From Paenibacillus curdlanolyticus YK9 (GTDB taxonomy: Bacteria; Bacillota; Bacilli; Paenibacillales; Paenibacillaceae), in NCBI RefSeq assembly GCF_000179615.1, contig NZ_AEDD01000008.1, positions 1 to 64,000 on the forward strand: a stretch of DNA of 64,000 bases, read 5' to 3'. A model generated the notes under the pieces. It searched no databases. It was not told the DNA's origin and saw only the letters and a list, made by a program, of their open reading frames with translations. Made by a program: the position numbers and the translations under genes. Position 1 is the first letter of the stretch. Each line of letters opens with the position of its first letter. This document shows, piece after piece, positions 51,687 to 60,488 of this stretch.

Positions 51687-53414
51687 ATGGACGATCAGAA
51701 CAAAAAAGGATCTTTTGATGATTTTTTCGCAAATAAGCCCGATCACAATAGCGATCGCAATGATAACGAGCAGACGCGAGCATCTAGCCAGCCGCATGAG
51801 CAGCATCATGATGATATAGACAGCCAGCAAGGCGGCGATTCATCTTCCAATAAGTCCTCGTATTATTATTCTTACGGGCCGTTCAAGCCAGGCGCGCAGG
51901 ACGGCAGATACAACAGCTTCCGCCAGCAGCCTGAATCAGGTGAGCACCCGGAAGACGAGCTGCCGGAGGATGAGCAATATGATCGCGGACAAGTCGTGAC
52001 GCCCCAAGCGGCTGCTTCGGAGACGGAGCAAGATCCAGAAAACGTGATCGTATCGTCGCCGCAGCTTCGTTCACTAGCGCCAGTAGCGGCAACGCGCAAT
52101 GGATGGCAGGTGAAGGAGAAGCGCAAGTCTCCTTTGAGGGCTGTATTTATCGCATTTTTAGCAGGCGTGCTTTCAGTGGGCGGCTTGATGTATGCAGCGG
52201 ATTCGAACAACTGGTTTACGGGCAAAGAATCGCTAGCGGCGAGCGGGACGGTTCAGACGGGAACGAACGTATCCAGCGACGGCTCGGGCGCCGGCGTATC
52301 GAATGCAGCCGATGTCGTTCGACCGAACAATATTGCCAAAATTTTCGAACAAGCGAGCCCAGCCGTTGTTAAGGTTGAAACGTATGTCAAGCAGCAGCAA
52401 CGCGCAAGCAACGGCGGCGGAATGTTTGACGATCCTTTCTTCCGCCAATTTTTCGGTGACGATACTCCCAATGGCGGCAACGGAAACGACCAACAACAGA
52501 ACCAGTCGCAGGGCCAGCTGACGCCAGCGGGCATTGGTACAGGATTCTTCTTTGACCAAAGCGGCTATATTCTAACGAATCAGCACGTTGTTGCTGACTC
52601 GGATGAGATTCAAGTAACTGTGCAGGGCTATGATAAGCCGTTTACGGCCAAGCTGCTCGGTTCAAGCTATGAGCTCGATCTTGCGGTGCTGAAGGTCGAA
52701 GGCGCGAAGCCTTTCCCAACGCTGGCGCTAGGCAGCTCCGATGGCATCAATATCGGTGATTGGGTCATTGCGATCGGCAACCCATATGGCTTTGACCATA
52801 CGGTCACGATCGGCGTATTGAGCGCGAAGGAACGTCCAATCGATATTCCGGATGAAAACGGCACGCGTCAGTATAAGCATTTGCTGCAAACGGATGCTTC
52901 GATTAACCCGGGCAACTCCGGCGGCCCGCTGCTTAATCTGAAGGGCGAGGTTGTCGGCATCAATACGGCAGTCAGTTCGCAGGCGCAAGGGATTGGCTTC
53001 GCCATTCCGACGAGTACGATTCAAGAGGTGCTTGAGAGCCTGAAAAACAACAAAGAGATACCGAAAGCGCCAGTGCCGTTTATCGGCGTGGAGCTGCAGA
53101 ATATGACGGAGGAATACGCGAAACAGCTCGGTCTAAGCTCGACTGATGGCTCGTTGGTAAGAGCAGTAACCTTCAAATCACCGGCTTATTTGGCAGATGT
53201 TCGCCAATACGACGTTATCACAGGTGCAGATGGTACGAAATACGCGTCCTATGATAAGCTTGTAGAGGCGATTCAGAAGCATCAAGTAGGCGACAAGATC
53301 GTCCTGAACGTTATTCGAAACGGCAAGAATATCGATTTGACCGTTGAAATTGGCAACAGAAACGACTTTAACGTTGAACAGCAGCAGCAGCAGCAACAGC
53401 AGTTGCAGCCATAA
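51687..53414 (+). CDS. HtrA-like membrane-anchored serine protease
   Basis: 575 residues. A long, very polar cytosolic N-terminus (1-147), one span (149-171), a linker, and a trypsin-like domain with the triad His300 (LTNQHVV), Asp331 (YELDLAVLKV) and Ser411 (NPGNSGGPLL); a C-terminal PDZ domain (about 450-555) binds unfolded substrates. It ends with a run of Gln codons (CAG/CAA repeat at 53380-53404). It degrades misfolded proteins at the outer face of the membrane. GGAGGGA before the ATG. The OmpR-type two-component genes just downstream suggest CssRS-like stress control. Confidence 0.93.
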   Translation: MDDQNKKGSFDDFFANKPDHNSDRNDNEQTRASSQPHEQHHDDIDSQQGGDSSSNKSSYYYSYGPFKPGAQDGRYNSFRQQPESGEHPEDELPEDEQYDRGQVVTPQAAASETEQDPENVIVSSPQLRSLAPVAATRNGWQVKEKRKSPLRAVFIAFLAGVLSVGGLMYAADSNNWFTGKESLAASGTVQTGTNVSSDGSGAGVSNAADVVRPNNIAKIFEQASPAVVKVETYVKQQQRASNGGGMFDDPFFRQFFGDDTPNGGNGNDQQQNQSQGQLTPAGIGTGFFFDQSGYILTNQHVVADSDEIQVTVQGYDKPFTAKLLGSSYELDLAVLKVEGAKPFPTLALGSSDGINIGDWVIAIGNPYGFDHTVTIGVLSAKERPIDIPDENGTRQYKHLLQTDASINPGNSGGPLLNLKGEVVGINTAVSSQAQGIGFAIPTSTIQEVLESLKNNKEIPKAPVPFIGVELQNMTEEYAKQLGLSSTDGSLVRAVTFKSPAYLADVRQYDVITGADGTKYASYDKLVEAIQKHQVGDKIVLNVIRNGKNIDLTVEIGNRNDFNVEQQQQQQQQLQP

Positions 53415-53429
53415 TAGAATGAAAAGGGA

Positions 53430-53466
53430 GACGCAGGCCGGCGCATAACCGCCTGCGTTTCTTGTC
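53430..53466 (+). terminator. Hairpin after the htrA gene
   Basis: ACGCAGGC/GCCTGCGT with a TTTCTT tail; weak enough to allow some read-through into the regulator genes. Confidence 0.6.
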
Positions 53467-53482
53467 GTAGGGGGCATGAAGG

Positions 53483-54172
53483 ATGAGACAACGGATTTTT
53501 GTAGTGGATGATGATGAGAAAATAACGTCGCTGCTGCGGCGAAGCCTTGCGTTCGAAGGGTACGAGGTGACGATTGCAAACGATGGTCAGGAGGGGCTTA
53601 AGCTGATGGGACAGTCCGATCCGGACCTGCTTATCCTCGATGTAATGATGCCGCAAATGGATGGCTGGGAAGTATGCCGGCGCGTCCGAGAAGCGGGCAG
53701 CGGCGTTCCGGTGCTTATGCTGACGGCGATGGACGATGTTCAAGATCGTGTCAAAGGGCTGGATCTCGGCGCAGATGATTATTTGGTCAAGCCGTTTGCG
53801 CTTGAGGAGCTGCTGGCGAGAGTCAGGGCGCTGCTGCGGCGCAAGCCGGATCGGCAAGAGACCGATGGCAGGCTGCAATTCGAGGATATGACGCTGGATC
53901 TGGACTCGCGGGAGGCGATTCGCGGAGGCAGGCGAATCGATTTGACCGCGAAGGAGTTTGATTTGCTTCATCTGTTCATGCAGAATCCGCGCCGCGTTTT
54001 GACGCGCGACTCCATTATGGACAAGATATGGGGCTACGATTACAGCGGCGAATCGAATGTGTTAGAGGTTTATATCGCCATGCTGCGCCAAAAAACGGAG
54101 GACGGCACGGCGAAGCGCCTCATACAAACCGTCCGTGGGACAGGCTATGTGCTGCGCGGGGAAGGCGGCTAA
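53483..54172 (+). CDS. OmpR/PhoB-family response regulator
   Basis: 229 residues. Receiver domain with VDDDEK acidic pocket, phosphorylated Asp53 in LLILDVMMPQMDGWEV, Thr in MLTAMDD and Lys in YLVKPF; C-terminal winged helix (LTAKEFDLLHLFMQNPRRVLTRDSIMDKIWGYDYSGESNVLEVYIAMLRQKTEDG). Cognate kinase starts 6 bases later. The place after an htrA gene recalls CssR, which controls htrA in B. subtilis; this is an inference, not an ortholog assignment. Confidence 0.92.
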   Translation: MRQRIFVVDDDEKITSLLRRSLAFEGYEVTIANDGQEGLKLMGQSDPDLLILDVMMPQMDGWEVCRRVREAGSGVPVLMLTAMDDVQDRVKGLDLGADDYLVKPFALEELLARVRALLRRKPDRQETDGRLQFEDMTLDLDSREAIRGGRRIDLTAKEFDLLHLFMQNPRRVLTRDSIMDKIWGYDYSGESNVLEVYIAMLRQKTEDGTAKRLIQTVRGTGYVLRGEGG

Positions 54173-54177
54173 ACAGC

Positions 54178-55662
54178 ATGACGATACGACTTCGACTTAC
54201 GTTATGGTACTCGGGGTTGCTTGCGGTGGCGTTAATGCTGCTTTGCGGCTCCATTTATTTTTTTACTTATTATAATTCTTATGGCGAAGTTCATTCGCGG
54301 CTTGAAGCCGGGGCGAAGGAGCTGCTGGAGGAGAGCAGGGGCGTCTGGGGTGAGGGGATTCATCTAAATCGCCTGACGCGATCGTCGATTCAAAGCGAGT
54401 TATACGTGCAGCTTGTGAATATGAGCGACAAAAATATCGTGGACAAATCCAACAATATGTTGTCCAACAATCTCCAATTTCCAATACCGAACGATACAAG
54501 CCTGGACGACGCCGTATACCGTAAAGTAAAAGCGGATGGCTATCCGTTCATGTTATGCGAAATTACGCTCGTCAGCCAAAGCACTAATGAGAAGTGGGTC
54601 GTCCAGATCGGCGCATTCACTGGCAGCCAGGCGGATTATTTGTACGACCTGCGCAATATATTAATCATTTCGTCATTGGCGGCGGTCATCATCGCCTTTA
54701 CGATCGGGATGTTTCTCGCACGCCAAGCGCTGCGGCCAATCGAGAACGTCATTCAAGCCTCGCGCAAAATCGAAACCGGCTCCGATCTGACGCACCGGAT
54801 TCCGCGCGAATCGCCGAATGACGAGATTGGCCGATTGACCGATACGCTGAACGGGATGCTCGGCCGCATGCAAAACGCCTATAACGAGCTGGACGAGGCC
54901 TATAACTCGCAGCGAAGATTCGTGTCTGACGCATCGCATGAGCTGCGCACGCCGCTGACGACGATACGCGGAAATATTGAATTGCTGGAGCGGATGTGGC
55001 GTCCGGCGCTTGAGCCGCAAGATGGCAAAGTCGTGGCACTATCAGAGGAAGAGGCGGATCGTCAAGCGATGACTAGGGAGGCGATGCGCGACATTGCAGA
55101 AGAAGCGATTCGCATGAGCCGGCTTGTGAACGATCTGCTGTCGCTGGCCCGCGCGGATGCAGGCTTCGTTATGGAGAAGTCTAATGTTGAATTGATGCCT
55201 ATTGTAGAGGATGTGTGCAGGCGCGCCCAGCATTTGCCTAGAAAAGCAGAATGGATCATCGGCGATTATTCGCAGCTGCAGGATGTGCGTGTTTATGGCA
55301 ATCCTGATTTTTTAAGGCAGCTCTTGTTTATTTTTATTGAGAATGCGTTCAAATACACGCCAAGCGGAACGGTCGAGCTGACAGCCATTCGACAAGATGA
55401 CCGTGCGGGCATCGTGGTCCGAGATACCGGAATCGGAATGAAGGGCGACGAGGTACCGAAAGTATTCGATCGGTTCTATCGAGCCGATGTATCCAGAGGC
55501 AAAACGTCGGGCACTGGGCTTGGATTGTCCATTGCCAAATGGATCATCGATGAGCATAACGGCTTCGTCGAGGTGACGACGCGCGAGGAGGAAGGAAGCA
55601 CCTTTACCGTATGGCTGCCCGTTGCCTTTTCTCGACAACATGAATCAGGTATAATGGAGTGA
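54178..55662 (+). CDS. Sensor histidine kinase paired with the OmpR-type regulator
   Basis: 494 residues. First span (about 9-31), an extracytoplasmic sensor domain of about 125 residues, second span (about 160-182), HAMP (QALRPIENVIQASRKIETGSDLTHRIP), HisKA with phosphorylated His254 in RRFVSDASHELRTPLTTIRGN, and HATPase_c (FIENAFKYTPSG, VVRDTGIGMKGDEV, GTGLGLSIAKWIIDEHNG). ATG 54178 has GGGGAAGG upstream; longer frames run into the regulator gene and are rejected. Likely signal: envelope protein stress, given the HtrA neighbour. Confidence 0.92.
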   Translation: MTIRLRLTLWYSGLLAVALMLLCGSIYFFTYYNSYGEVHSRLEAGAKELLEESRGVWGEGIHLNRLTRSSIQSELYVQLVNMSDKNIVDKSNNMLSNNLQFPIPNDTSLDDAVYRKVKADGYPFMLCEITLVSQSTNEKWVVQIGAFTGSQADYLYDLRNILIISSLAAVIIAFTIGMFLARQALRPIENVIQASRKIETGSDLTHRIPRESPNDEIGRLTDTLNGMLGRMQNAYNELDEAYNSQRRFVSDASHELRTPLTTIRGNIELLERMWRPALEPQDGKVVALSEEEADRQAMTREAMRDIAEEAIRMSRLVNDLLSLARADAGFVMEKSNVELMPIVEDVCRRAQHLPRKAEWIIGDYSQLQDVRVYGNPDFLRQLLFIFIENAFKYTPSGTVELTAIRQDDRAGIVVRDTGIGMKGDEVPKVFDRFYRADVSRGKTSGTGLGLSIAKWIIDEHNGFVEVTTREEEGSTFTVWLPVAFSRQHESGIME

Positions 55663-55713
55663 ACGGATAACCGACCGAGCTAGCGGGTTGGGCAGAAAGC
55701 AGGTGTTTCTTTC

Positions 55714-56667
55714 ATGGAAGTCGTCAAAATATCACCGCGCGGCTATTGCTATGGCGTCGTTGATGCGATGGTTCTAGCATTGCAAACAGCTCGAAATTTA
55801 GATTTGCCTAGACCGGTTCATATCTTGGGCATGATTGTGCATAATGCGCATGTAACGGACGCGTTCGAGAATGAGGGCATCATTACATTGGATGGTCCTA
55901 ACCGGCTTGAAATATTGGAGCAAATTAAGGAAGGCACGGTTATCTTTACCGCGCACGGCGTTTCGCCGGAAGTTCGCCGTCGTGCCGTCGAGAAGGGGCT
56001 GACTGTCGTCGATGCGACTTGTCCGGATGTGACGAAGACGCATGATCTCATTAATGAGAAGACGGCAGATGGCTACGATATCATTTACATTGGCAAGAAG
56101 GGCCATCCTGAGCCGGAAGGCGCAATCGGCATCGCGCCGGATCGCGTTCACATTATTGAGAACGAACAGGATATCGCGGAACTGGAGCTTAGCAAAGAGC
56201 GACTGCTCATTACGAATCAAACGACGATGTCGCAATGGGACATTCGTGTTCTGATCACGAAGCTGCTGGAGAAGTTTCCGAAGGCTGAGATCCATAATGA
56301 AGTTTGTCTTGCTACGCAAGTTCGCCAAGAAGCAGTAGCGCAGCAGGCGGATCAGGCACAGCTTGTTCTTGTCGTCGGAGACCCAAGAAGCAATAACTCG
56401 AATCGCCTTGCGCAGGTCTCGGAAGAAATCGCTGGAGTCAAGGCATACCGAGTGTCGGATCTCAGCGAGGTCGATATCGAGTGGCTTAAAGGGCTTGAGC
56501 GTGTCGCGGTTACTTCCGGCGCTTCAACGCCGACGCCGATTACGAAGGAAGTTATCGCATTCGTTGAGCAATTTGATTCTAACGATCCGACTACATGGGA
56601 GAAGGTTCGTACCATCAATATGAACAAGCTGCTCCCGACTATTCGTACGAAATCGGCGGGCGCGTAA
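55714..56667 (+). CDS. ispH: 4-hydroxy-3-methylbut-2-enyl diphosphate reductase
   Basis: 317-residue last enzyme of the non-mevalonate isoprenoid pathway, making IPP and DMAPP. The three [4Fe-4S] Cys ligands are Cys12 (RGYCYGV), Cys103 (DATCPDV) and Cys198 (NEVCLAT); substrate-binding His residues in VHNAHV and [10 protein letters not shown] and the catalytic Glu in the HPEPEG region are intact. Start near GAAAGCAGG. It follows the histidine kinase gene by 51 bases and directly precedes a DUF2062 membrane protein gene. Isoprenoids feed menaquinone, linking to sdh and mqnC in the window. Confidence 0.95.
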   Translation: MEVVKISPRGYCYGVVDAMVLALQTARNLDLPRPVHILGMIVHNAHVTDAFENEGIITLDGPNRLEILEQIKEGTVIFTAHGVSPEVRRRAVEKGLTVVDATCPDVTKTHDLINEKTADGYDIIYIGKKGHPEPEGAIGIAPDRVHIIENEQDIAELELSKERLLITNQTTMSQWDIRVLITKLLEKFPKAEIHNEVCLATQVRQEAVAQQADQAQLVLVVGDPRSNNSNRLAQVSEEIAGVKAYRVSDLSEVDIEWLKGLERVAVTSGASTPTPITKEVIAFVEQFDSNDPTTWEKVRTINMNKLLPTIRTKSAGA

Positions 56668-56668
56668 A

Positions 56669-57235
56669 ATGAGGGCCATGGAGCGGGGCGGCAAGCGGAA
56701 ACCGGGCAACGGTACGTCTGCACGTGACCGTGGGCGCAAGCCGCTGCAGTTGAAGCGTTGGTTTCGTCATAAGCTATTGATGCTCTTGCGCGCGCCTGGC
56801 GGGGCTGCGTTCGTAGCGCTCGGATTTTCGATCGGCATTGCAATTGAGATGGTTACGCTGCCTACAATGGGTCTTGCGTTTTTCCTCATCTTCCCATTGG
56901 TCTACTTGCTGCGTGCAAGCATGGCGGGAGCGCTTGTTGGCTTCCTTATCGGGAAAGTCATATTTATTCCCATTGCTTTCCTTAGCGGGATCGTTGGGGG
57001 ATGGATTCTTCCAGCCCATTTGCATGTGCATATTTCATTTTTGCCGCACTTCGTCAACAAGTTTATCGGATATAACTTGAAGTTAATCGTAGGCGGCCTT
57101 ATTAACGGCATTCTGTTGGGCATCTTGTTCTATTTCCCTGTAAGGCAGAGCATCTCGTTCTTTACGGAGCGCAGGCGCAAGAAACGGAAGGAACGTCGTA
57201 CAGATACGCTGGCATCCAAGCCAGCGGTCGAATAA
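56669..57235 (+). CDS. DUF2062 membrane protein
   Basis: 188 residues. Basic N-terminus (about 1-40), then about four hydrophobic segments with PGGAAFVALGFSIGIAIEMVTLPTMGLAFFLIFPLVYLLRASMAGALVGFLIGK, typical of the DUF2062 family, and a very basic tail (RRRKKRKERR). Function unknown. It begins one base after the ispH stop with no good site of its own; a second Met three codons later is an alternative start. Co-expressed with ispH. Confidence 0.8.
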   Translation: MRAMERGGKRKPGNGTSARDRGRKPLQLKRWFRHKLLMLLRAPGGAAFVALGFSIGIAIEMVTLPTMGLAFFLIFPLVYLLRASMAGALVGFLIGKVIFIPIAFLSGIVGGWILPAHLHVHISFLPHFVNKFIGYNLKLIVGGLINGILLGILFYFPVRQSISFFTERRRKKRKERRTDTLASKPAVE

Positions 57236-57242
57236 GCGCAAG

Positions 57243-57287
57243 CGGCAGTCTTAGCAGCTATAAGCTTGCTAGAGGCTGCCGTTTTTT
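57243..57287 (+). terminator. Terminator of the ispH-DUF2062 unit
   Basis: CGGCAG-CT...AG-CTGCCG stem with an inner AGCAG/CTTGCT region and six T. Confidence 0.78.
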
Positions 57288-57338
57288 ATTCCGAAAGGAC
57301 AGCTTGCTCGGAAAGAAAATGATTTTATGCCGCAGGGG

Positions 57339-57368
57339 TTGACGAAAAGTCCGTTCATCCTGTATATT
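57339..57368 (+). promoter_or_regulatory. Promoter of the DAHP synthase gene
   Basis: TTGACG at 57339-57344, 18-base spacer, TATATT at 57363-57368. The leader of about 115 bases has repeated GCATAAAAG/GCATACAAG words but no recognised regulatory RNA. Confidence 0.65.
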
Positions 57369-57490
57369 TGCTTTAGCGGTTAAAAGCATAAAAGCCACAA
57401 AGCATAAAAGCATACAAGCGTTGAAGCGCGAAACTATCATTTATTGAATGTCTACTATAATCAATATGATCTTAAAGGGAGATGGATCGA

Positions 57491-58552
57491 ATGATCGTAA
57501 TTACACAGTCCAATATTACCGAGGAACGTATCGCAGAGATTGTGCACCAAATTGAAAAGACAGGCGTGCAAGCGCATGTATCGCGCGGAACGGACCGTAC
57601 GGTAATCGGCATCATCGGCAAAGCCGAGCCGACGCTCGCTGAACATTTGCGCCAGCTTAAGGGCGTAGACAATGTCATTAAGATTTCCAAGTCATACAAA
57701 TTGGCTAGCCGAGAGTTCCATCCGGACGACACGATCATCGAGTCTAAAGGGGTCAAAATTGGCGGCGAGCATTTGGTTATTATGGGCGGCCCTTGTGCGG
57801 TTGAAACGCCTGAGCAAATCAACGAAATCGCACGACTTGTGAAGAATGCAGGCGCTCAAGTGCTTCGCGGAGGCGCATTCAAGCCACGCACAGGGCCATA
57901 CAGCTTCCAAGGCGTTGGCGTAGAGGGCTTGAAGATGATGGCGGATGCAGGCGAGAAGCACGGACTGCTTACGATCACGGAAGTGATGACGCCGGAATAC
58001 GTCGACGTATGCGCAGAATACGCAGACATCCTTCAGGTCGGCACGCGCAACATGCAAAACTTTGACTTGCTTCGCAAGCTAGGCACGATTAACAAGCCAG
58101 TCCTTCTGAAGCGCGGCTTCAGCGCTACGTATGATGAATTCCTCAACGCGGCGGAATATATCCTTGCAGGCGGCAATCCGAATGTTATGCTTTGCGAGCG
58201 CGGAATCCGAACGTTCGAAACGTACACGAGAAACACGCTCGACCTGTCTGCCATTCCGGTTTTACAATCGCTCAGCCACCTTCCGGTCATTTCCGACCCG
58301 AGCCATGGCACGGGAAGAAGGGAATTGGTGGAGCCAATGTCCAAAGCATCGGTTGCAGCCGGCGCGAACGGCCTTATCGTCGAAATGCATACAGATCCGG
58401 ATAATTCGATGACAGGTGATGGGGTGCAATCGTTATTCCCTGATCAATTCGCAAACTTATTGAAGGATTTGGAGAAACTTGCTTCATTGGTAGGCAAGCG
58501 ATTTGATACGCCAAAACAACCGGCAGAAGCATTCGCAACTTGGGCAAAATAG
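57491..58552 (+). CDS. aroF: DAHP synthase (type I-beta, with N-terminal regulatory domain)
   Basis: 353-residue first enzyme of aromatic amino-acid synthesis, joining phosphoenolpyruvate and erythrose 4-phosphate. An N-terminal ferredoxin-like (ACT-like) domain of about 75 residues (MIVITQSNITEERIAEIVHQIEKTGVQAHVSRGT), as in the Thermotoga enzyme, mediates feedback inhibition by Tyr/Phe. The barrel has GPCAVET, RGGAFKPRTGPYSFQG, EVMTPE, QVGTRNMQNF, LLKRGFSATYDEFLNAAEYI, DPSHGTGRRELV and EMHTDPDNSMTDG-type metal and substrate residues. AAAGGGAG places the start at ATG 57491 rather than 57482. Single-gene unit. Confidence 0.94.
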   Translation: MIVITQSNITEERIAEIVHQIEKTGVQAHVSRGTDRTVIGIIGKAEPTLAEHLRQLKGVDNVIKISKSYKLASREFHPDDTIIESKGVKIGGEHLVIMGGPCAVETPEQINEIARLVKNAGAQVLRGGAFKPRTGPYSFQGVGVEGLKMMADAGEKHGLLTITEVMTPEYVDVCAEYADILQVGTRNMQNFDLLRKLGTINKPVLLKRGFSATYDEFLNAAEYILAGGNPNVMLCERGIRTFETYTRNTLDLSAIPVLQSLSHLPVISDPSHGTGRRELVEPMSKASVAAGANGLIVEMHTDPDNSMTGDGVQSLFPDQFANLLKDLEKLASLVGKRFDTPKQPAEAFATWAK

Positions 58553-58570
58553 ACATGCCATCAACTGGAA

Positions 58571-58616
58571 AAAAAAGCGCGAACCCCTTGCACAGCAAGG
58601 GGTTCGCGCTTTTTTC
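58571..58616. terminator. Bidirectional-looking terminator after aroF
   Basis: AAGCGCGAACCCCTTG/CAAGGGGTTCGCGCTT perfect stem with a 5-base loop, A-run before and T-run after. Confidence 0.92.
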
Positions 58617-58659
58617 ATAGGCGGTGTCAAGCAGCCAAATGTGAATATTTATAAAAACC

Positions 58660-58676
58660 TGTAAGCATACCTAACA
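58660..58676. promoter_or_regulatory. GlnR/TnrA box of glnA
   Basis: TGTAA-GCATACC-TAACA fits TGTNA-N7-TNACA. Centre about 74 bases before the expected transcript start. Confidence 0.6.
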
Positions 58677-58704
58677 CAAGCGCAAAAAATACCTGACATA
58701 AGTC

Positions 58705-58734
58705 TTGACCACCCAAAAGCCTGAGTTTTATAAT
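58705..58734 (+). promoter_or_regulatory. Promoter of glnA
   Basis: TTGACC at 58705-58710, 18-base spacer, TATAAT at 58729-58734. Confidence 0.8.
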
Positions 58735-58754
58735 AACCACATAGTACGAAGGAA

Positions 58755-58771
58755 ACTTGAACGTTTCAAGT
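58755..58771. promoter_or_regulatory. Palindrome in the glnA leader
   Basis: ACTTGAA-CGT-TTCAAGT, perfect 7-3-7 inverted repeat about 13 bases after the expected transcript start; a possible operator not of GlnR type. Confidence 0.45.
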
Positions 58772-58812
58772 TCAAACTAACCTAAATGTTCGGAAATGGG
58801 AGGCTTTCATTC

Positions 58813-60237
58813 ATGTCAGTTCAAAACGTCTTGAACACGATTAAAGAGAACAATATCCAATTCGTAGATTTCCGCTTCGTAGACCTCGCGGGCCGTGCGC
58901 ACCACATCACGCTGCCAGCAACTGAGGTTGACGCTGATACTTTCGTTAACGGTGTAGCATTCGACGGCTCCTCGATCGAGGGCTTCCGCGGCATCGAAAA
59001 CTCTGACATGGTAATGATGCCGGATACGGAATCCAGCTTCATCGATCCTTTCACTGATCATCCAACTTTGAATATTATGAGCAACATCCATACGCCAGAA
59101 GGCGAGCGTTATGACCGCGACCCGCGTTCGATCGCTCAAAAAGCTGAAGAATTCCTGCAAACGACGGGTATCGGTACGACGGCATTCTTCGCGCCAGAAT
59201 CCGAATTCTTCATCTTCGACGACGTTCGTTATGAGAGCGGCATGAACAAATCATACTTCGAAGTTGACTCGGAAGAGGCAGCTTGGAACACGGGTCGTAA
59301 AGAAGAAGGCGGCAACCTGGGCTTCAAAGTTGGCGTAAAAGGCGGCTATGTGCCAGTTGCTCCAGTTGACTCCCAACAAGATATCCGCAGCGAAATGGTT
59401 CGCGTTATGCAAGAATCCGGCCTGCGCGTAGAACGTCACCACCACGAAGTGGCAACGGCTGGTCAAGCAGAAATCAACTTCCGCTTCGACACGCTGACGA
59501 AAACAGCTGACAACCTGATGAAATACAAATACATTACGCACAATGTTGCTCGCCAATACGGCAAAGTTGCAACGTTCATGCCTAAACCGCTCTTCGGCGA
59601 CAATGGTAGCGGCATGCACGTTCATATGTCGATCTTTGACGGCGATTCACCTTTGTTCTACGAAAAAGGCGCTTATGCTAACCTGAGCCCGCTCGCTATG
59701 CACTACATCGGCGGTATCCTGTACCATGCTCCAGCGCTGATCGCACTGACGAACCCATCGACGAACTCGTTCAAACGTCTCGTTCCGGGTTACGAAGCGC
59801 CGGTTAACCTCGTATTCTCCAAAGGTAACCGTTCCGCTGCAGTACGTATTCCAATCGCAGCAGTTACGCCTAAAGGCTGCCGTATCGAGTTCCGTACGCC
59901 GGACTCCACGGCTAACCCATACCTTTGCTTCGCAGCTATGCTGCTCGCAGGTCTGGACGGCATCAAACGCAAAATCGATCCAGTTGCATTGGGCTATGGT
60001 CCTTTCGACAAAAACATCTACGAGCTGTCCGATGAAGACAAAAAAGAAATCCGCAGCGTACCAGGCACGCTCGACGAAGCGCTTAACGCTCTCGAAGCTG
60101 ACTATGAGTTCCTGACGGAAGGCAATGTCTTCACGAAAGAGTTCATCGACAACTATGTTGCAGTTAAACGCAACGAAGCAAAAGCAGTATCGATCCGTAT
60201 CCATCCACACGAGTACGGCCTCTACTTCGACTGCTAA
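58813..60237 (+). CDS. glnA: Glutamine synthetase, GSI-beta-like
   Basis: 474-residue enzyme joining ammonia and glutamate, a dodecamer. Metal/ATP motifs: DGSSIEGF, ESEFFIFDD, AGQAEINFRFD, KPLFGDNGSGMHVHMS, NRSAAVRIP. It resembles the E. coli (GSI-beta) rather than the Bacillus (GSI-alpha) enzyme: it has the extra segment around residues 143-170 (AWNTGRKEEGGN), PNPYLCFAAMLLAGLDGIK and the region DKNIYELSDEDKKEI with Tyr403 at the place of the adenylylated Tyr of GSI-beta. No adenylyltransferase is in the window. ATG 58813 with GGGAGG 9 bases upstream. Preceded by a GlnR/TnrA-type box. Confidence 0.94.
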   Translation: MSVQNVLNTIKENNIQFVDFRFVDLAGRAHHITLPATEVDADTFVNGVAFDGSSIEGFRGIENSDMVMMPDTESSFIDPFTDHPTLNIMSNIHTPEGERYDRDPRSIAQKAEEFLQTTGIGTTAFFAPESEFFIFDDVRYESGMNKSYFEVDSEEAAWNTGRKEEGGNLGFKVGVKGGYVPVAPVDSQQDIRSEMVRVMQESGLRVERHHHEVATAGQAEINFRFDTLTKTADNLMKYKYITHNVARQYGKVATFMPKPLFGDNGSGMHVHMSIFDGDSPLFYEKGAYANLSPLAMHYIGGILYHAPALIALTNPSTNSFKRLVPGYEAPVNLVFSKGNRSAAVRIPIAAVTPKGCRIEFRTPDSTANPYLCFAAMLLAGLDGIKRKIDPVALGYGPFDKNIYELSDEDKKEIRSVPGTLDEALNALEADYEFLTEGNVFTKEFIDNYVAVKRNEAKAVSIRIHPHEYGLYFDC

Positions 60238-60263
60238 TCTTAAGCACTTATATAAGCAATTCG

Positions 60264-60291
60264 AAGCGGACCCAACCGGGTCCGCTTTTTA
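60264..60291 (+). terminator. Terminator of glnA
   Basis: Perfect stem AAGCGGACCC/GGGTCCGCTT with an AACC loop and TTTTT. Confidence 0.92.
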
Positions 60292-60368
60292 TTTTTACAA
60301 AATGCGCAAATTGGCGAAAAACCGAATATTTTCTTTGCATTAATCTTGTTTGTTCGACTTTTAGACAC

Positions 60369-60397
60369 TTGAAGCGAGGGCTTAAACTTGCTATCAT
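60369..60397 (+). promoter_or_regulatory. Promoter of serC
   Basis: TTGAAG, 17-base spacer, TATCAT; about 85-base leader with no recognised element. Confidence 0.6.
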
Positions 60398-60488
60398 AGC
60401 GATAGCTAATGGAAACGGACTTGTCTCGGGTATAGTATTGAATAGGAGACTTCTCTATTTTCTTAAATCGAGGACAGGAGTGTTAACG

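Noticed and set aside
58640-58656. Second GlnR box TGTGA-ATATTTA-TAAAA before glnA
   Set aside because: The right half lacks the C of TNACA.
58786-58812. Upstream ATG start for glnA
   Set aside because: It lies ahead of the GGGAGG site and adds nine residues not seen in the family.
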